Shown here one piece after another: positions 11,641 through 23,463 of a stretch of 64,000 nucleotides of DNA. The stretch spans positions 50,355,114 to 50,419,113 of the forward strand of contig NC_059079.1 of NCBI RefSeq assembly GCF_020497125.1, given 5' to 3'. The notes under the pieces are model-generated. The model did no database searches and was not told where the DNA came from. It saw only the letters and a list, made by a program, of their open reading frames with translations. A program made the position numbers and the translations under genes. Numbering within the stretch: position 1 is the stretch's first letter; each line of letters starts with the position of its first letter. Origin of the DNA: Mauremys mutica (Eukaryota; Chordata; Testudines; Geoemydidae).

Positions 11641-13400
11641 CAATTTGCATACCTCTCAGACGTGCCAGAAGTCTAGCACTTCTTGGATGACTTTGCCACA
11701 GTCAGGACTTGCTTCTGGGCAATCACAAAGCTGTAGAAGTCCTTACAACTCATCCAGAAATTCATTTTGACAAGGGTTTCACTCCACACCAAGTCTATGC
11801 TGCTTCGATTCCGGACATCTGTCCATGCATCTTTCATGATTGAAAATACACACTCTGTGTATGCATTGCTTACTGGTATACTGAGCACGTATGATACCAT
11901 CTTTGTCATGTTCAGCTGATGTCTTTGATGATTCAGTACTCATCACAGAGCTGATCAAGATCCACTGTTTTCTGGAGGTTTACAGCTGTCACGGCTGCAG
12001 ACAGATCCTTGTATTCGAATGCCCTATTACTTTGATGTTTGAGCACTGGGAGTTGAACAAATAGCCGGTTGTTGAAAAATCAAACCATTTCTCCAAATAT
12101 AGGATTGACATGAAGACTTTCATGAAGTCTTTCTGGAGACATGCAGCAGTGACAGGCAGCATCTCAGTTAATGCATTTTCAACTTTAGAGCCAAATAATT
12201 TGTCATTCTTCCGTCGCTGAAGTTTAATTCTCAGAGTATTCATTATGGCATACACTTAACATGCTGTCATACTCTCATTTTCCAAACAGAGCACAGTATC
12301 ATTGAAGATTTTCAGAACATTCTGGAGGAAAAACAGATGAACCTCAACTTTGCTAGGCCCCTCACCTTGTTCACCGTTTTCCATGTCCGAGAACAGCATC
12401 CATAGAGATTTGGGTACTTGTCACTGCCCAGGAAAACAAAGTAGCACTTAACAGCCTGTCACATATTTACAAGCTGGTTTACAACTGGGAAAAGACTCAA
12501 CCAGTGTGTCGGAACATGGTGCAGAAAAGCGGCATACTCCATATCCACAAAGTCAAACATATCCTTCAATGCTGCTACTCTCTTAGCAGAATTGATGAAA
12601 CGATTGAACATCTTAATCACCAGAGTCTCAATGTCAACTTATAGGGTATTGCTCGCATGTTTCACTACATTGTGCACAACATGGGCAGGGCACTTTGTAG
12701 GCAAGATATTTTTGTTTTGTTTTTTAAATTCTGGTATACTGGTTGTCGCTTTCCGTAATTCACGTTTGCATTATCAGCACAGTAGGAAGACATTTTGTTT
12801 AGGTCTAGTTTGTGTCACAAGTTTTTCAAGTAATGTGTTGCTTATTGCCTCTGCAGTCTCTTCCCTTTGCTCATAGAAGTCTAACAGTTTATCGTGGACC
12901 CCGTGTTCGGGTGACCAGTATCTCAGCGATAAGGGAAAAGTTTTCACATTGTCCTTGTTAGATGCATCTGTGGCAAATGAGAAATAGGGACTGTCTGGCT
13001 TGCTGAGGTCTTTTAAAAATTCTGTTGAGAGTGGTGACAGCACATTTTTGATCACTGCCTCCGCTTTAGTCTGGCCACAGCTGACATGCTTCGCAATCGT
13101 TGAATCTGGAAACAAGGTAGGCGCAAGTTTAAGTTCACAGTCACATGAGCGATAGTTGATGAACTACTGTGTGGTAAACTTGAGTTAGCTCAGCAGTGAT
13201 AACCTTGTTATTGAAGGATTCATTTGGCCTGCTGAAAAAATGTGAGACCAGGGTATTGCTCTTGTGAGTTTTGGTGTTTTGTTCATGATTTTTTGAATCA
13301 GCATGGTGCTTAACATCAGACTCACTGCCATGGCAAATGCTAAATTCCTTCCCTCATGCTTTACAAAAGGTTTTTGAACCACACTCGTAGGATTTCTGAA
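11641..13400 (-). pseudogene. hAT transposase remnant
   Basis: Reading on the minus strand, the pieces occur in family order. At 13115-12774 is a region with [20 protein letters not shown] and [10 protein letters not shown], the start of the RNase-H-like catalytic core with its DA-type acidic position. At 12255-11989 is [20 protein letters not shown] followed by LEKWFDFS. At 11909-11673 is the C-terminal dimerisation region, with [20 protein letters not shown] and [14 protein letters not shown]. The frame breaks several times between them, so no full protein is made. DNA transposases of this type are cut-and-paste enzymes that act in the nucleus on their own inverted ends. Confidence 0.88.
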
Positions 13401-14721
13401 TCCAGGTATAAGTGGTTTCCCATTCTGTACTCTATCTGCACTGTCTTCTTTGTTTTTTGGTAGTTGGCTCCTCCCTTGCCATTCCCATTTCAGGTGGGGT
13501 TTTCAGCTGAAGACCATTAGCTAGATAGCTAGTCACTGAAAAGAACTGTGTAGTCTCTGTGCTTCTTGCGTGTTATTATGTGCCCACTGTAGTTTTTCCT
13601 ACGTTATGCACTGTGGTTCAGAATTGTAAACTACATATCCCTACTGTAAATTGTGTTACACCTGAAAAAACAAAATTGCCAGTAGATAACAGCACAGTCG
13701 GGTTTAATGGGACATTCCCAATTGACTAATTTTCTATTTCACTATCAAATTTTAAATTTTACAAATGGCGTCCCGATTGTACATCAAGCAGATGTATGCT
13801 GCCAGGTACAATCCCTGCTTGCCAATGTGGGTAATTGAACTGGGCAGCAGCTTAGCAGTACTCAGCCTCAGCCTGCCCTGGGTGGAATCAGTATGTGCAG
13901 AGGCAGGTGCCTCCTTTCCTTGGTTCTGCCATGAGCTAGGAGGACCAGTCTGCACACACTCTGCTGGGGGGAGGATGCAACTATTACCTCTGTGGGGCAC
14001 GTACCCCTGCTTCCCCCATGCAAAAACAGGTAGTGAAAGAAAAGCTTTGAAATGGCAACTCTCCGATTTTAGCAGCCTCCCCCATCGAGCACAGAGCCAC
14101 ATCTCATTTCAGAGCTGGCAGTTCTAGCCCTTCCACTGCATCCATGCAGCTGGCTGCAGGGGACTCCCTGCCTAGCTCTGCAAGCCAGGGCTCCCTGCAA
14201 GCTGACCTGCCCAGCCCTCCTTAGGGGCACCCCAAGTGCAAAGTGGTTCCACTCCAGGACTGTCACTCAGCTCTGGGTGCCGAGAGCCATTGGAACACTC
14301 CAGCCCTGGGGGTGAGCCAGAGAGGAGGTCAGCTGCCACCTGGGCTCAATTGGTTGGGGTGGGTTTTCCTCTATTGTCACTGCAGAGTAAGTTTTCCAGA
14401 TGCCATAGCTTTCTGCGGGTGCTGCCCCTACCCCTTAAAATACATGGGCGACTTCAGTTCACTTTGGATTGGTCGGATCCCAAAGCTCCTTCGCCAACAG
14501 CGGGTTTGGATCTGGTGCAGTGCTAAGCCTGGTCACAAAGAGCTGGCAGGTGACAGCTGAATTGAAGTGTGACTTTTGTTCCCAGCCTCAAGGAAAGGCA
14601 GTCTTTTCAGTACTGGGTTTACAATGGTGACTCAGTGGTGCCAGGCCCACACTCAGAAGGAGCCCTGGCATGGCCTGCTCCATTTGTACTGTACCCCCAG
14701 ATCCCACAAAGCCCACTGGCC

Positions 14722-14853
14722 CCACACCAAGTCTATGCTGCTTCGATTCCAGAGATCAGTCCATGCATCTTTCATGACTGAAAATACACACTCTGTGTAT
14801 GCATTGCTTACTGGTATACTGAGCACGTATGACACCAGCTTTGTAATGTTCAG
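14722..14853 (-). repeat. Second copy of the hAT transposase C-terminal segment
   Basis: These 132 bp align without gaps to 11784-11915, with about seven differences by eye, in the same orientation. On the minus strand it reads [20 protein letters not shown]. It lies upstream of the transposase start, where C-terminal coding sequence has no reason to be. Confidence 0.9.
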
Positions 14854-14971
14854 GAATTCACACCGCAGGCTCCTGCCGGTGGCTGCTTCCCTAGTTGGAG
14901 GCAGGAGCTGCCCCACGTAAGCACAGCCAGCCCAGGATCCCAGTTATGTGTGGTCCCGGACTGCAAACCAA

Positions 14972-15002
14972 AATATCGGGACAAAGGGACTGTCCCGATA
15001 TT
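14972..15002. repeat. Subterminal hairpin of the hAT element
   Basis: Arms AATATCGGGACA and TGTCCCGATATT pair perfectly around a 7-base loop, 22 bp inside the right end of the element. Confidence 0.9.
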
Positions 15003-15178
15003 ATCGGGATGTCTGGTCACCCTAGTTCTGCCTAAGTTCTCTGCTCTTTGCCATCCTTTTATCTCAGGAAGGCTGCTCCACAATATTTAGTCATTAAGCA
15101 GAATGACATTTTGCTGTGACTCTTAGAGGGTAGGTTTACACTTACCTTCCCCGTCGACACAGTGAGTTCGACTTCACA

Positions 15179-15223
15179 GAGTTCGAACTATCGCGTCTGA
15201 TCTAGACGCGATAGTTCGAACTC
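15179..15223. repeat. Perfect 20-bp-arm hairpin
   Basis: The left arm 15179-15198 and right arm 15204-15223 are exact reverse complements around the 5-base loop GATCT. Each arm contains TTCGAACTATCGCGTCT or its complement. Confidence 0.95.
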
Positions 15224-15330
15224 CGGAAGCGCCGCGGTCGACTCCGGTACTCCACCACTGCAAATGGCGGTGGCGGAGTCGACGGGGGAGCCGCGGAGTT
15301 CGACCCCACCGTGTCTGGACGGGTGAGTAG

Positions 15331-15398
15331 GTCGAACTAGGGTACTTCGAATTCAGCTACGTTATTCACGTAGCTGAATTTGCGTACCCTAGTTCGAC
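15331..15398. repeat. Compound 68-bp hairpin
   Basis: The outer arms GTCGAACTAGGGTAC (15331-15345) and GTACCCTAGTTCGAC (15384-15398) are exact complements. The inner arms AATTCAGCTACGT (15350-15362) and ACGTAGCTGAATT (15368-15380) are too, around a 5-base loop. The two stems are separated by a 4/3-base internal bulge. Confidence 0.95.
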
Positions 15399-15759
15399 CC
15401 CCCTTCTTAGTGTGGACCAGCCCAGAGTCCCTACTACAACTCATTCAAATATTGGGCCCAATTATAGTAGCTGAAAGATGCAGCATCAGCAGAAGGCAGT
15501 CCATCAACAAATGGATTTCCAGCTAGGAAACATTTTTAAGATACTTTGACTGCTGTATATTCCACGTATTATTGCTCCATCTTCCTGAGAATCAGGCTAC
15601 AGTTAGCCTGTTAAACTAAAATTTTCAAAACGGGCCAGATATGTACTTAAATGAGATTCCCATTAACAATAATGGAAGCTGTGTACCTACATCTCTATGT
15701 CATGTTTTGGAAACTGGTGGTTCAGTGTGTAACTAGGATCCAGTTTCACAATAGATTGA

Positions 15760-16250
15760 AGAACTCTAGGATAGGGGCTGTTGGGTGGGGATGGGGGTTG
15801 GTTGGGTCCAGGTCCAGCTGCATTGCTCAGTGGTGAGAGGCTGTGTGGCTAGCGGTAGGGGAACCCAGGACCTCTCTGCTCCACCAGGTTCCAACCCAGG
15901 GCCATGTGACTAGCAGGTTGGATATATGGCCTGCAGGGTGAACGCCACTAAGCCTGCTCCCTGGGTCACCTCGTACCATGGCCTCTACTCCTCCAAAGTC
16001 ACAAAAGAGGTTGGCTTGCAGACTCTTAGGTTCTCACTGACTGTGGGCTGGAGGCTCTTCTCCTTCGGTCGTGGCCCACCATTCCCGATCTCTATGAGCT
16101 TTGGAAGCTCAGCAGCAGGGTCTGGTCCAGGCAGTGAGGAGCTCCTTTGCAGGTGCTAACAGCATAGGACTACGCCCTTGCTTTATCCACCATGACTGAG
16201 CAGAGTGGCTCCCTTTTAAGTTCTGCCTCCACTGTGAGTATGCGCAGCAG
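15760..16250. repeat. Unclassified GC-rich dispersed repeat, possibly an eroded LTR
   Basis: The block is richer in G+C than its surroundings and its texture (GGTTGGTTGGGTCCAGGTCC, then blocks like GACCTCTCTGCTCCACCAGG) resembles turtle LTR-type sequence I have seen. No clear TG...CA ends or target duplication are visible, so the class is a guess. Confidence 0.35.
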
Positions 16251-16261
16251 GTACAGATAGG

Positions 16262-16510
16262 TAGGGCTGGGGCGGCTCTATGTTTTTTGCCACCCTAAGC
16301 ACGGCAGTCAGGTGGCCTTTGGTGGCACGCCTGTATACGGTCAGCTGGTCACGCAGATTCAGCGGCATTTCTGCTGGTGATCTGACGGTCCAGCGCCTTC
16401 GGCACCCACCGCTGAATTGCCGCTGAAGCTATGGGACCAGCAGACCTCCCATAGGCATGCCGCCACAGGCATTTGCTTGCTGCGCTGGTGCCTGGAGCTG
16501 CCCTTGGGTA
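16262..16510. mobile_element. Palindromic non-autonomous element (about 250 bp)
   Basis: The ends GGGCTGGGGCGGCTC and GAGCTGCCC are weak inverted repeats. The interior is one long imperfect palindrome: TTTGGTGGCACGCCTGTATACGG on the left faces GACCTCCCATAGGCATGCC near 16445 on the right, folding around about 16385. The opening GGCTCTATGTTTTTTGCCAC is a widespread turtle repeat signature. There is no coding capacity. Confidence 0.65.
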
Positions 16511-17529
16511 GGGTCTTCTGGTCCCAAAGCGGCTTGTTAACCCTTGTCTCGCCCATGTGGAGCTTATACACTCCATCATAGAGGCTCAGTGTTAAATACA
16601 GAGTATAAATCGTTCTGCATAAAAGAGAATTAGCACACAGGATTACCCGACCAGACATTACAAAATGAAATAACATTTTAGAGATGCAGTTTTATTCCTT
16701 GGTGGGTGATTATATTAAAGATAATTCCAGTGACTGAGTATTCTTCTTACAGGGCAATCTTGTCAAAAGCCCTTATTCACCTGAGGAATGGTTTTCTTTA
16801 ATACATTTTGTAACTGAATTCCAACTATATATTAATAAAATGACAGTAACCCTATTCTCCTTTGGCTGATATCTGAGTTCCATAACAACTGAAATGTGAT
16901 CTTGGAAAAGAGCATTCCAGAAGTATGTTGAATTTCTGTGCCACCTTAATAATTTAAAACAAAACATTAAATTATATATAATTTTAAGAAATAGCACTTC
17001 TGTGGCAAACACATCATAATTTAATTGAAATCTAAGCACATCTTGTACACGTGTTGATCAGCAATCTGCTACAGACACGTCTTTTGATACAAGACTTCCA
17101 GGATTGCTGGTAATTTCCCATAGCAAAATCTGAGCTCTCCAGGACAGTGATAGTACTTAGACACTAGAGGTGACATCCTGACTCCATTGAATGCAGTGGT
17201 AAAATGTCCATTGATGTAAATGAGGTTAGGAGGACCCTACATATTTGATAATTATTCAAAAAATATTATACAGCACTAAAGTCCATATCCTGTAAATCCT
17301 CTTTGAGGGGGACCTTTGTTTCCTTCTATTGGAGTTCTATATCTGGAAGCTTTTCAGATTGGGAAAAAAGACATTTTTATAGTAATGATTGTTCAACATT
17401 GGGTTGTGTATCAGAATTCTACTAATACAGAGTAAAAATGGTAGGGCTTGATCCATCAGAATTACTGAGCATCTGTATCCCTCATGGGCCACAAATAATC
17501 TGCTGTTGTTCAATGCCTTTTGAGGAGGA

Positions 17530-18200
17530 GACCTGTAACAGGGTGCATAGAGGGCCGGGCACCCCTTGACTGCCAGCCCCATGTTTCCCTGATCAAGGTG
17601 CCTCAGTCTTCTAGGCAGTGGGGTCAGGGGATTCGGGCCTTCCCACTCCACTGAGTCCCAGCCCAGTGCCCTGCATGAGTCGAAACCTGAACAAGGGGCC
17701 CTCCCAGTCTCAATCTACCACTCTGAGCTACTTCCTATCACTGTTGCTTCAGTTGGGGGCATGTTCCCTATAGTCCCATTTGCTGGGGTAGTTGGGCCTC
17801 CCATAGTGCCCTCACATGTGTCTTGGACAGCATTCTGCCATGGTCCCAAGCTCCTTCGGGCAGGGCAGCCATAAATTTGGTGAGGCTGAACCTCATATTG
17901 GCTTTGGGCTTCAGTCACTCAGTTACCTCATTTGCCTTAGGCTCCTAGGTCTCCTCCGCAGTCTCCTTTGGCTGGGGAGACAGTACATACTCCCTGGTGG
18001 CTGCCTTGGCTGTTATGCTAGTGACCCTTCCTCTCAAGGAGAGCAACAGCTAGCACCTGCCTCTTTGCCAGCCAGCCCTGAATTGAGGCAGCCTCTCTCC
18101 TTTTCTCCCCACTCTAGGCCTGACATTGATTGCAAGTATAATGGGGAAAGGCTCACTGGGCACAAAGACTCTTTTTAACCCCTGCCGTGCTGGTGGGCAG
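17530..18200. repeat. Unclassified dispersed repeat, LTR-like
   Basis: The block starts near TGTAACAGGGTGCATAG and ends near TTAACCCCTGCCGTGCTGG. Its composition and phrases such as CACTGAGTCCCAGCCCAG resemble turtle LTR-type repeats. I could not find matching target duplications. A 120-residue open frame at 17816-18178 is not recognisable as a protein. Confidence 0.4.
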
Positions 18201-19263
18201 CTTCATCTTCATCTTAAACCTTGAAGCTATGAGTTTCAAAGGCACTTGAATATCCCAGCCTAATATGCAAAACACTACCCAAAGGCAAATGAAGACTGTG
18301 GGAACCTTTCCATTGACTTTAGGGGACTTGGGCTTAGAGAGACAGCCTCATTTTTCAGAGGTGATGAGTATACCTACATTTCCCATTGGCTTTGGTGCAG
18401 CAGGCACTGAGTACGTTTGAAAAATCAAACCATCTAAACTCAGTTCAGGAAATTAGTATTTTATAAGATTGTTGTCAAATGACACCTAATATCATACACA
18501 CAGTCCCCTTTTCTGTTGTTAGAAATCCTTTTGGGGTTAGAGTATATGGGGAATCCTAAAACATGTACTTCCCTGCTTCATTAACATATAGCTGTAGTAG
18601 TCCTCCCACATAATACCACTCTTACCTTTCCTTTAATTATGCCTTTGAAAGGGCTATTGCTTTTATACTCTCTGATAAGAAAAGCCAAAGCCAAATATGC
18701 ACATTTCTTTTTTTAATAGTGCTCTTGAACATTTATATTCATGGGCATAAATGAAAACTTGGCAAATGACTGACCTTGCGGTAAGATTTGTGTGCCTCTG
18801 CGACCACTTGGCTTGCATGAATATCCCTTTTTGACCATAAAGGGAACACTTGCATATGGTTGTCTGTGAAATGTTCCCAACTCTTTATTCACAAACATAG
18901 AAATATACTCGTCAAGGGCATTCTAAAATGAGACCTCTGTGAAGTTATACAATATTTTATGTTCTTATAACATGGAAGACAGCATTCCTAGTTGCTCTTA
19001 TTTCTTTTAGAAATTGTGGCTAAGTGGTTAAGGAAAGTCAAATATCTCATAATGGAAATCAACACGGGCAAGACTGTAATGGCGAGAAGGACATTGTGGT
19101 ATATTACATTAGCCCACCAGGGATCAGAGACATACAATGGGGTCACTCATGAGATTCCCTGCCTGTCCCTGCATGGACCATCTGAATGTCCGGAACTTGT
19201 GAGGTAACCTCACAAAGGTGTGTGAGTGGAGCCAAATGTCCCCCTCCCCACTGTGCCAGTCTG

Positions 19264-19556
19264 TGCAGTGGAATCTAGTTGCTAGGACTATAACAATGTT
19301 TAAAAGGGGACTGGATAAATTCATGGTGGCTAAGTCCATAAATGGGTATTAGCCAGGATGGGTAAGAATGGTGTCCCTAGCCTCTGTTCGTCAGAGGATG
19401 GAGATGGATGGCAGGAGAGAGATCACTTGATCATTGCCTATTAGGTTCACTCCCTCAGGGGCACCTGGCATTGGCCACTGTTGGTAGACAGATACTGGGC
19501 TAGATGGACCTTTGGTCTGACCCGGTACGGCCGTTCTTATGTTCTTATGTTCTTAC
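19264..19556 (+). mobile_element. CR1 3' fragment of the TTCTTATG-tailed subfamily
   Basis: The sequence corresponds to the last about 290 bp of the CR1 at 27176-29995 in opposite orientation. It contains ATGGACCTTTGGTCTGACCC and ends in three copies of the GTTCTTAT-type 8-mer. The 142-residue C-terminal frame seen in the longer copy is mostly missing. Confidence 0.93.
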
Positions 19557-20744
19557 CCAACTCCTGGGGCAACACAGTGCCTCCTTATTCAGACTGAAGT
19601 GTAAGGTTACAGTCCAGCCCCAAATTAGAAAAGTGGCAATGAGTGATTTGCCCCCTCAGTCCCATCAGCATGACAGTCTGCAAGAGGAGTCTAAAAGGAT
19701 TTTTATTTTTAAATTTAATGTAGGCTTTGCCCTAGAAGCCCTGAAAGGTCCCGGACATGCAAAGATTCTCCTTTGAGCAGCACAAAACACAAAAGGTCAC
19801 CACTTTTCCCCTCTGAATATTGTAATTTTTTTTGTGCAAAATACAATGAAATACAAATTCAGATTTCCATATTACACCATATAAGTGCACAGTGGGTCTA
19901 CCCCCAACTCAATTATCAGACAGGTATATCTGAAATCTTATATATCAGTATGGTCCTGTTTCCTTCATTGTGGAATTGGGAATGACTGTGATATCTCAGG
20001 TGCCACAATACAGTCGGTGTAGATGGATGTTGAGCTTTTTTAATGGTGCCCACTTTAGAAGTGTAAGATTTAGCACCGGATCCTTGGAAATGTGTGACAT
20101 TGGTGACTCAGCAAATGTGTAGGCCTGGAGATGTAGGAGTGTAAAAATAAATATGTTTATTTACAAGTGAAAGGCCTCTATTTCTGGTCCTGGGGAGATG
20201 AAGATCTTATCCTAATGCTATGGGAGATGAAGACAGCAGATACATAGAAGATCCTTTTTTTCTTCAACAGTTTGATAGCAGTTTTAGATAAGTTAACTTG
20301 CAGCATGTTTGGTGGAGCCAGGGCTTGTTATGAAATTAAGGCCAGCCAGAAGTGTGTAATAGGCCAAATCAGTAAAGGGGATTGAAATTTCTTTATTTGC
20401 TGTAGAGAAGAACTTGTCAGTGTTGCTCCTAGTCAGAGAGTAGAATTCTGTAACTGAGAAGCACGATGTTCATATCCCTCTGGCAGAAATCATCTCACTG
20501 ATGTTGCAGGCCTCAGGAACCAAATGGGAAAGAAATTTCATCTTTATAGCACACAATCTTGATGGACCATAACAGTTTAATCCAAATTTCCTGCCATTTT
20601 TCTCTCCATTGAGTATAGCTCCATATGTACAGCTCCATTGACACTCTTACTATGCTAAAAACTGAATAATAAGGACAGAGTTTACCTCATGTTCATGGTG
20701 AGCAGTATGTTACTCTGCATGCAAACAACAGGAAAATTCCTTAG

Positions 20745-20815
20745 CTGGTGTCCATTGACTTCAATGGAGCTACGATAATCTAATCTATAGTGAAGATCTG
20801 GCTCTGATTTCAATT
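20745..20815. repeat. Degenerate palindromic dispersed repeat
   Basis: It contains TTGACTTCAATGGAGCTACG followed by GAAGATCTGGCTCTGATT, the same theme as the unit at 1067-1140 but more eroded. Confidence 0.45.
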
Positions 20816-22190
20816 AAGCATAATACTCATTTATGAATAAGGGAGGCAGAATCTGGTCCAAAATTATCCGTGTAGTATATATGATATGAGACAGGAACTG
20901 ATGAGTTTCTCATTAGACTCATTTGTTCTGCAGAGACTTTTCACTTTGCAGTATTTAACTCTGTGGCTGTACAATTCAACAACAGAAAGTCGGCACATGT
21001 GGTCTAGGCTTAGTTTACCTACTTTTTGAAACAACTGAACGTAAGTCGGGGGGGAAAGATGGTCCTAACTTGTTAATTTTCATGCCTCATACAATATAAA
21101 GTTAGTTATCCTGTGATTTCTCTTTAATGAGAATCTTTTAAAAATGTCACAGGTGAACAACCTTTGCACCAAATACGAGAGGCACACACGTACAGAGCTC
21201 TACCTGGTCATTATTGAGGACATGTATAAATAAAAAAATAAATTTTGTCTTGCAAATGTAATTGCTGATCTTCCTGCTTATTGACAGTATCACTTAATTC
21301 ATACCTATAACTTTTCAGTCTTTAACTATAATTTGAAACACAGCTCTATGATCCTTTTATTACCACCAGGAAGAGGGTATAAGAAGATAGTCTTTCAGCT
21401 CAAAAATACATCTAAGTTACTTGAGGCAGATAATAGTTTTAAGTACTTTAATCATATGAATATTTATTGTTGCACATTGTAAAAATACATTTTCCCCAGC
21501 CACAGACATTTATATTTAGTTATAGTTGTTACAGTATTATTATAAGTCTACTTGTATCAATGCTGGCTATTTGCATTTCTTATTTAAATAATTCCTGAAG
21601 ACGTTCTTAAGACCCAAACAGCTTTAATTCTTTACTTTTGAATGCCATTTATAAGCTATTGTACAGCTTTTTCCCAGTTAAATGGACACAAATTGGTTAT
21701 ATCTCTATGTTAATTTTCAAACACCCACTCTTGTTTTGCAGGCATTTTTTTGAGAGACAGCATGCAGAAAATTTTTTTCAGTTGAAGAGTTTAAATTTCA
21801 AATATAAATCCTGGAAAATGTTTTATCTAGAAATAATTAAATATATAGACTAAATAAGAGTCTTGTAAATGCCAGGGCTTGAGGGGACATCAGAATATAT
21901 TGGGCGAAGGTCAATCTATAGTATGAATGTCAGTCACTACCCGTTGACGAATATCTGTTAATGACAGCAGCTCCATGGTAATAAAGCATCAGCATAGAGG
22001 GTCTGCTAATCTCTTGAACCAATTATTGGATTATGTGGAGTTATTTTGTGAGCAGGAACAAAATGTATTTTTATGCTACTTCTTTTTTACCCTGGAAAAC
22101 TGAAGCAATCTGCCTCCTGACTTTTGTAAAGCAGAGAGAAAATACTGCTTTTAGAGATTGCAGGAAGCACAGCTGTGTGGATCTGATGCT

Positions 22191-22230
22191 GAATAAAAAA
22201 AAAAAAGAAAGAAAGAAAGAAAGAAAAAAA
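22191..22230. repeat. (AAAG)n microsatellite with poly-A
   Basis: A run of A is followed by five GAAA units and another A run. Confidence 0.9.
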
Positions 22231-23364
22231 ATGATTATTCACTGTCATTAATCCTTTTCAGTTCTTAAGACTCATAACCTTGAATAGTTTTCTAAATCAC
22301 ATCTATTTTTTAGCTAATGCTTAGATGTCTTCTTAGCCTATTTCATGGTTGCAGACTACAGCTGGTAAGAAAAATTCATCCATGTTTCAGATATGACAGA
22401 GAAGTCTATTCAGACTTGGTTGTGTGTGTGTCTGTTAATTTAAACTGTCTCATAAATTAGATATGATTCACTGAAACTAATTTACAAAGTCTGCAGACAT
22501 GTTCTGTAGATGGGAGGCTCCTTCTTCCAATTCTGGAACCAAACAGAAGAAAGGTTTTGGGATTTCTGTTTTTTTTTTTAAATGTAGATCACCCCATCTC
22601 TAGCTAATGACAAATCAGCCTTGCCAGAGTTGCATTCATAAGAATACTTCTGACGAGGAGTTATTTTACCTTTGAAATGTTCCATATTGCACCTTGTGGC
22701 AGGTATTTTCCAAAACAAATGCCCTGACACTCATTTACACCAATGGCCCGTTACATCACTTTAACTGGTAAAGGGGCCTAAAATGAACATTTACACACAC
22801 TCTAAGGCTCCAAGTATATGGGGACCTTAGTGTAAAGAAGAATCAATCCTAAATTTCTTGAGGGAAGATAGTCCTGGATTCTCTTAAAAACTCTTCATCA
22901 CATCCTAGACATATACATATATGATACTTTGTGCTATCCTATCATTATACACAGCATAGATTTCAGGACCAATTACAAACATTTCCAGAAAAGTACTCGT
23001 TTGCCACGCAATGTTTCCTCCTTTCTTAGGACAAATTTCTACCCCACCCCGTCTTTCTCAGGCTGAGTAGCACCTAATTCCTCATGTAGTCACCATATAT
23101 TTCAAATAGGACTGCCCAATGAACAAGATACTACTCACAGTGAGAAAGGGGGGAAGAATCGAGCACTAAATTATAAGAAACCATTTTTATTTATCCAATG
23201 TAAAGCTCATCCAGTCCTTCACTTCTCCTCTCTGTGAGTAGTTCTTTCAGACAGAGCCTATCATTTACTATCTGCCTATACAGTGCTTATGAGAATGGAG
23301 CCGCAACTTGGTTGAAGCCTCTAGGTGCTACTGGGATATAAATGTACATAATTATGATAATGGC

Positions 23365-23463
23365 TGGGCTTTTCAAAAGAGTCTGAGGGAGTAACGTGCA
23401 AATCCCACTAGAATTCAATGGGAACTGGATGTCTAATTCCTTACATTTTCTTTGAAAGTCCCA
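23365..23463. mobile_element. Small TIR/palindromic element of the TTTTCAAA family
   Basis: The left end TGGGCTTTTCAAAAGAG and the right end CTTTGAAAGTCCCA are inverted, with a centre near GAATTCAATGGG. It is related in plan to elements at 39220-39825 and 56362-56535. Confidence 0.6.

Larger units (their letters stand above)
11121..15024 (-). mobile_element. Near-complete hAT transposon, 3.9 kb, inactive
   Basis: Exact 8-bp target duplications GTTCTGCC sit at 11113-11120 and 15025-15032. The termini are inverted: TAGGATGACCAGA on the left and TCTGGTCACCCTA on the right, which is TAGGGTGACCAGA in reverse. A second terminal feature is the hairpin at 14972-15002. On the minus strand the middle encodes a broken hAT transposase (11641-13400). 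GC-rich tracts flank the coding part on both sides (11150-11500, 13850-14560). An unexpected second copy of the transposase 3' end lies at 14722-14853. An 8-bp duplication and a hAT transposase agree on the superfamily. It is one of the few elements in the window with both ends intact. Confidence 0.92.
15128..15423. mobile_element. Non-autonomous TIR element with two long hairpins, about 296 bp
   Basis: The ends are imperfect inverted repeats: GGGTAGGTTTACACTTACC on the left, and on the right a sequence reading GGGCTGGTCCACACTAAG in reverse. AGA flanks both sides, a possible 3-bp duplication as in PIF/Harbinger elements, but AGAG fits as well, so the superfamily is open. The inside is CpG-rich and folds into one 20-bp perfect hairpin and one compound hairpin. 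There is no coding capacity. It begins about 100 bp after the end of the large hAT. Confidence 0.75.
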
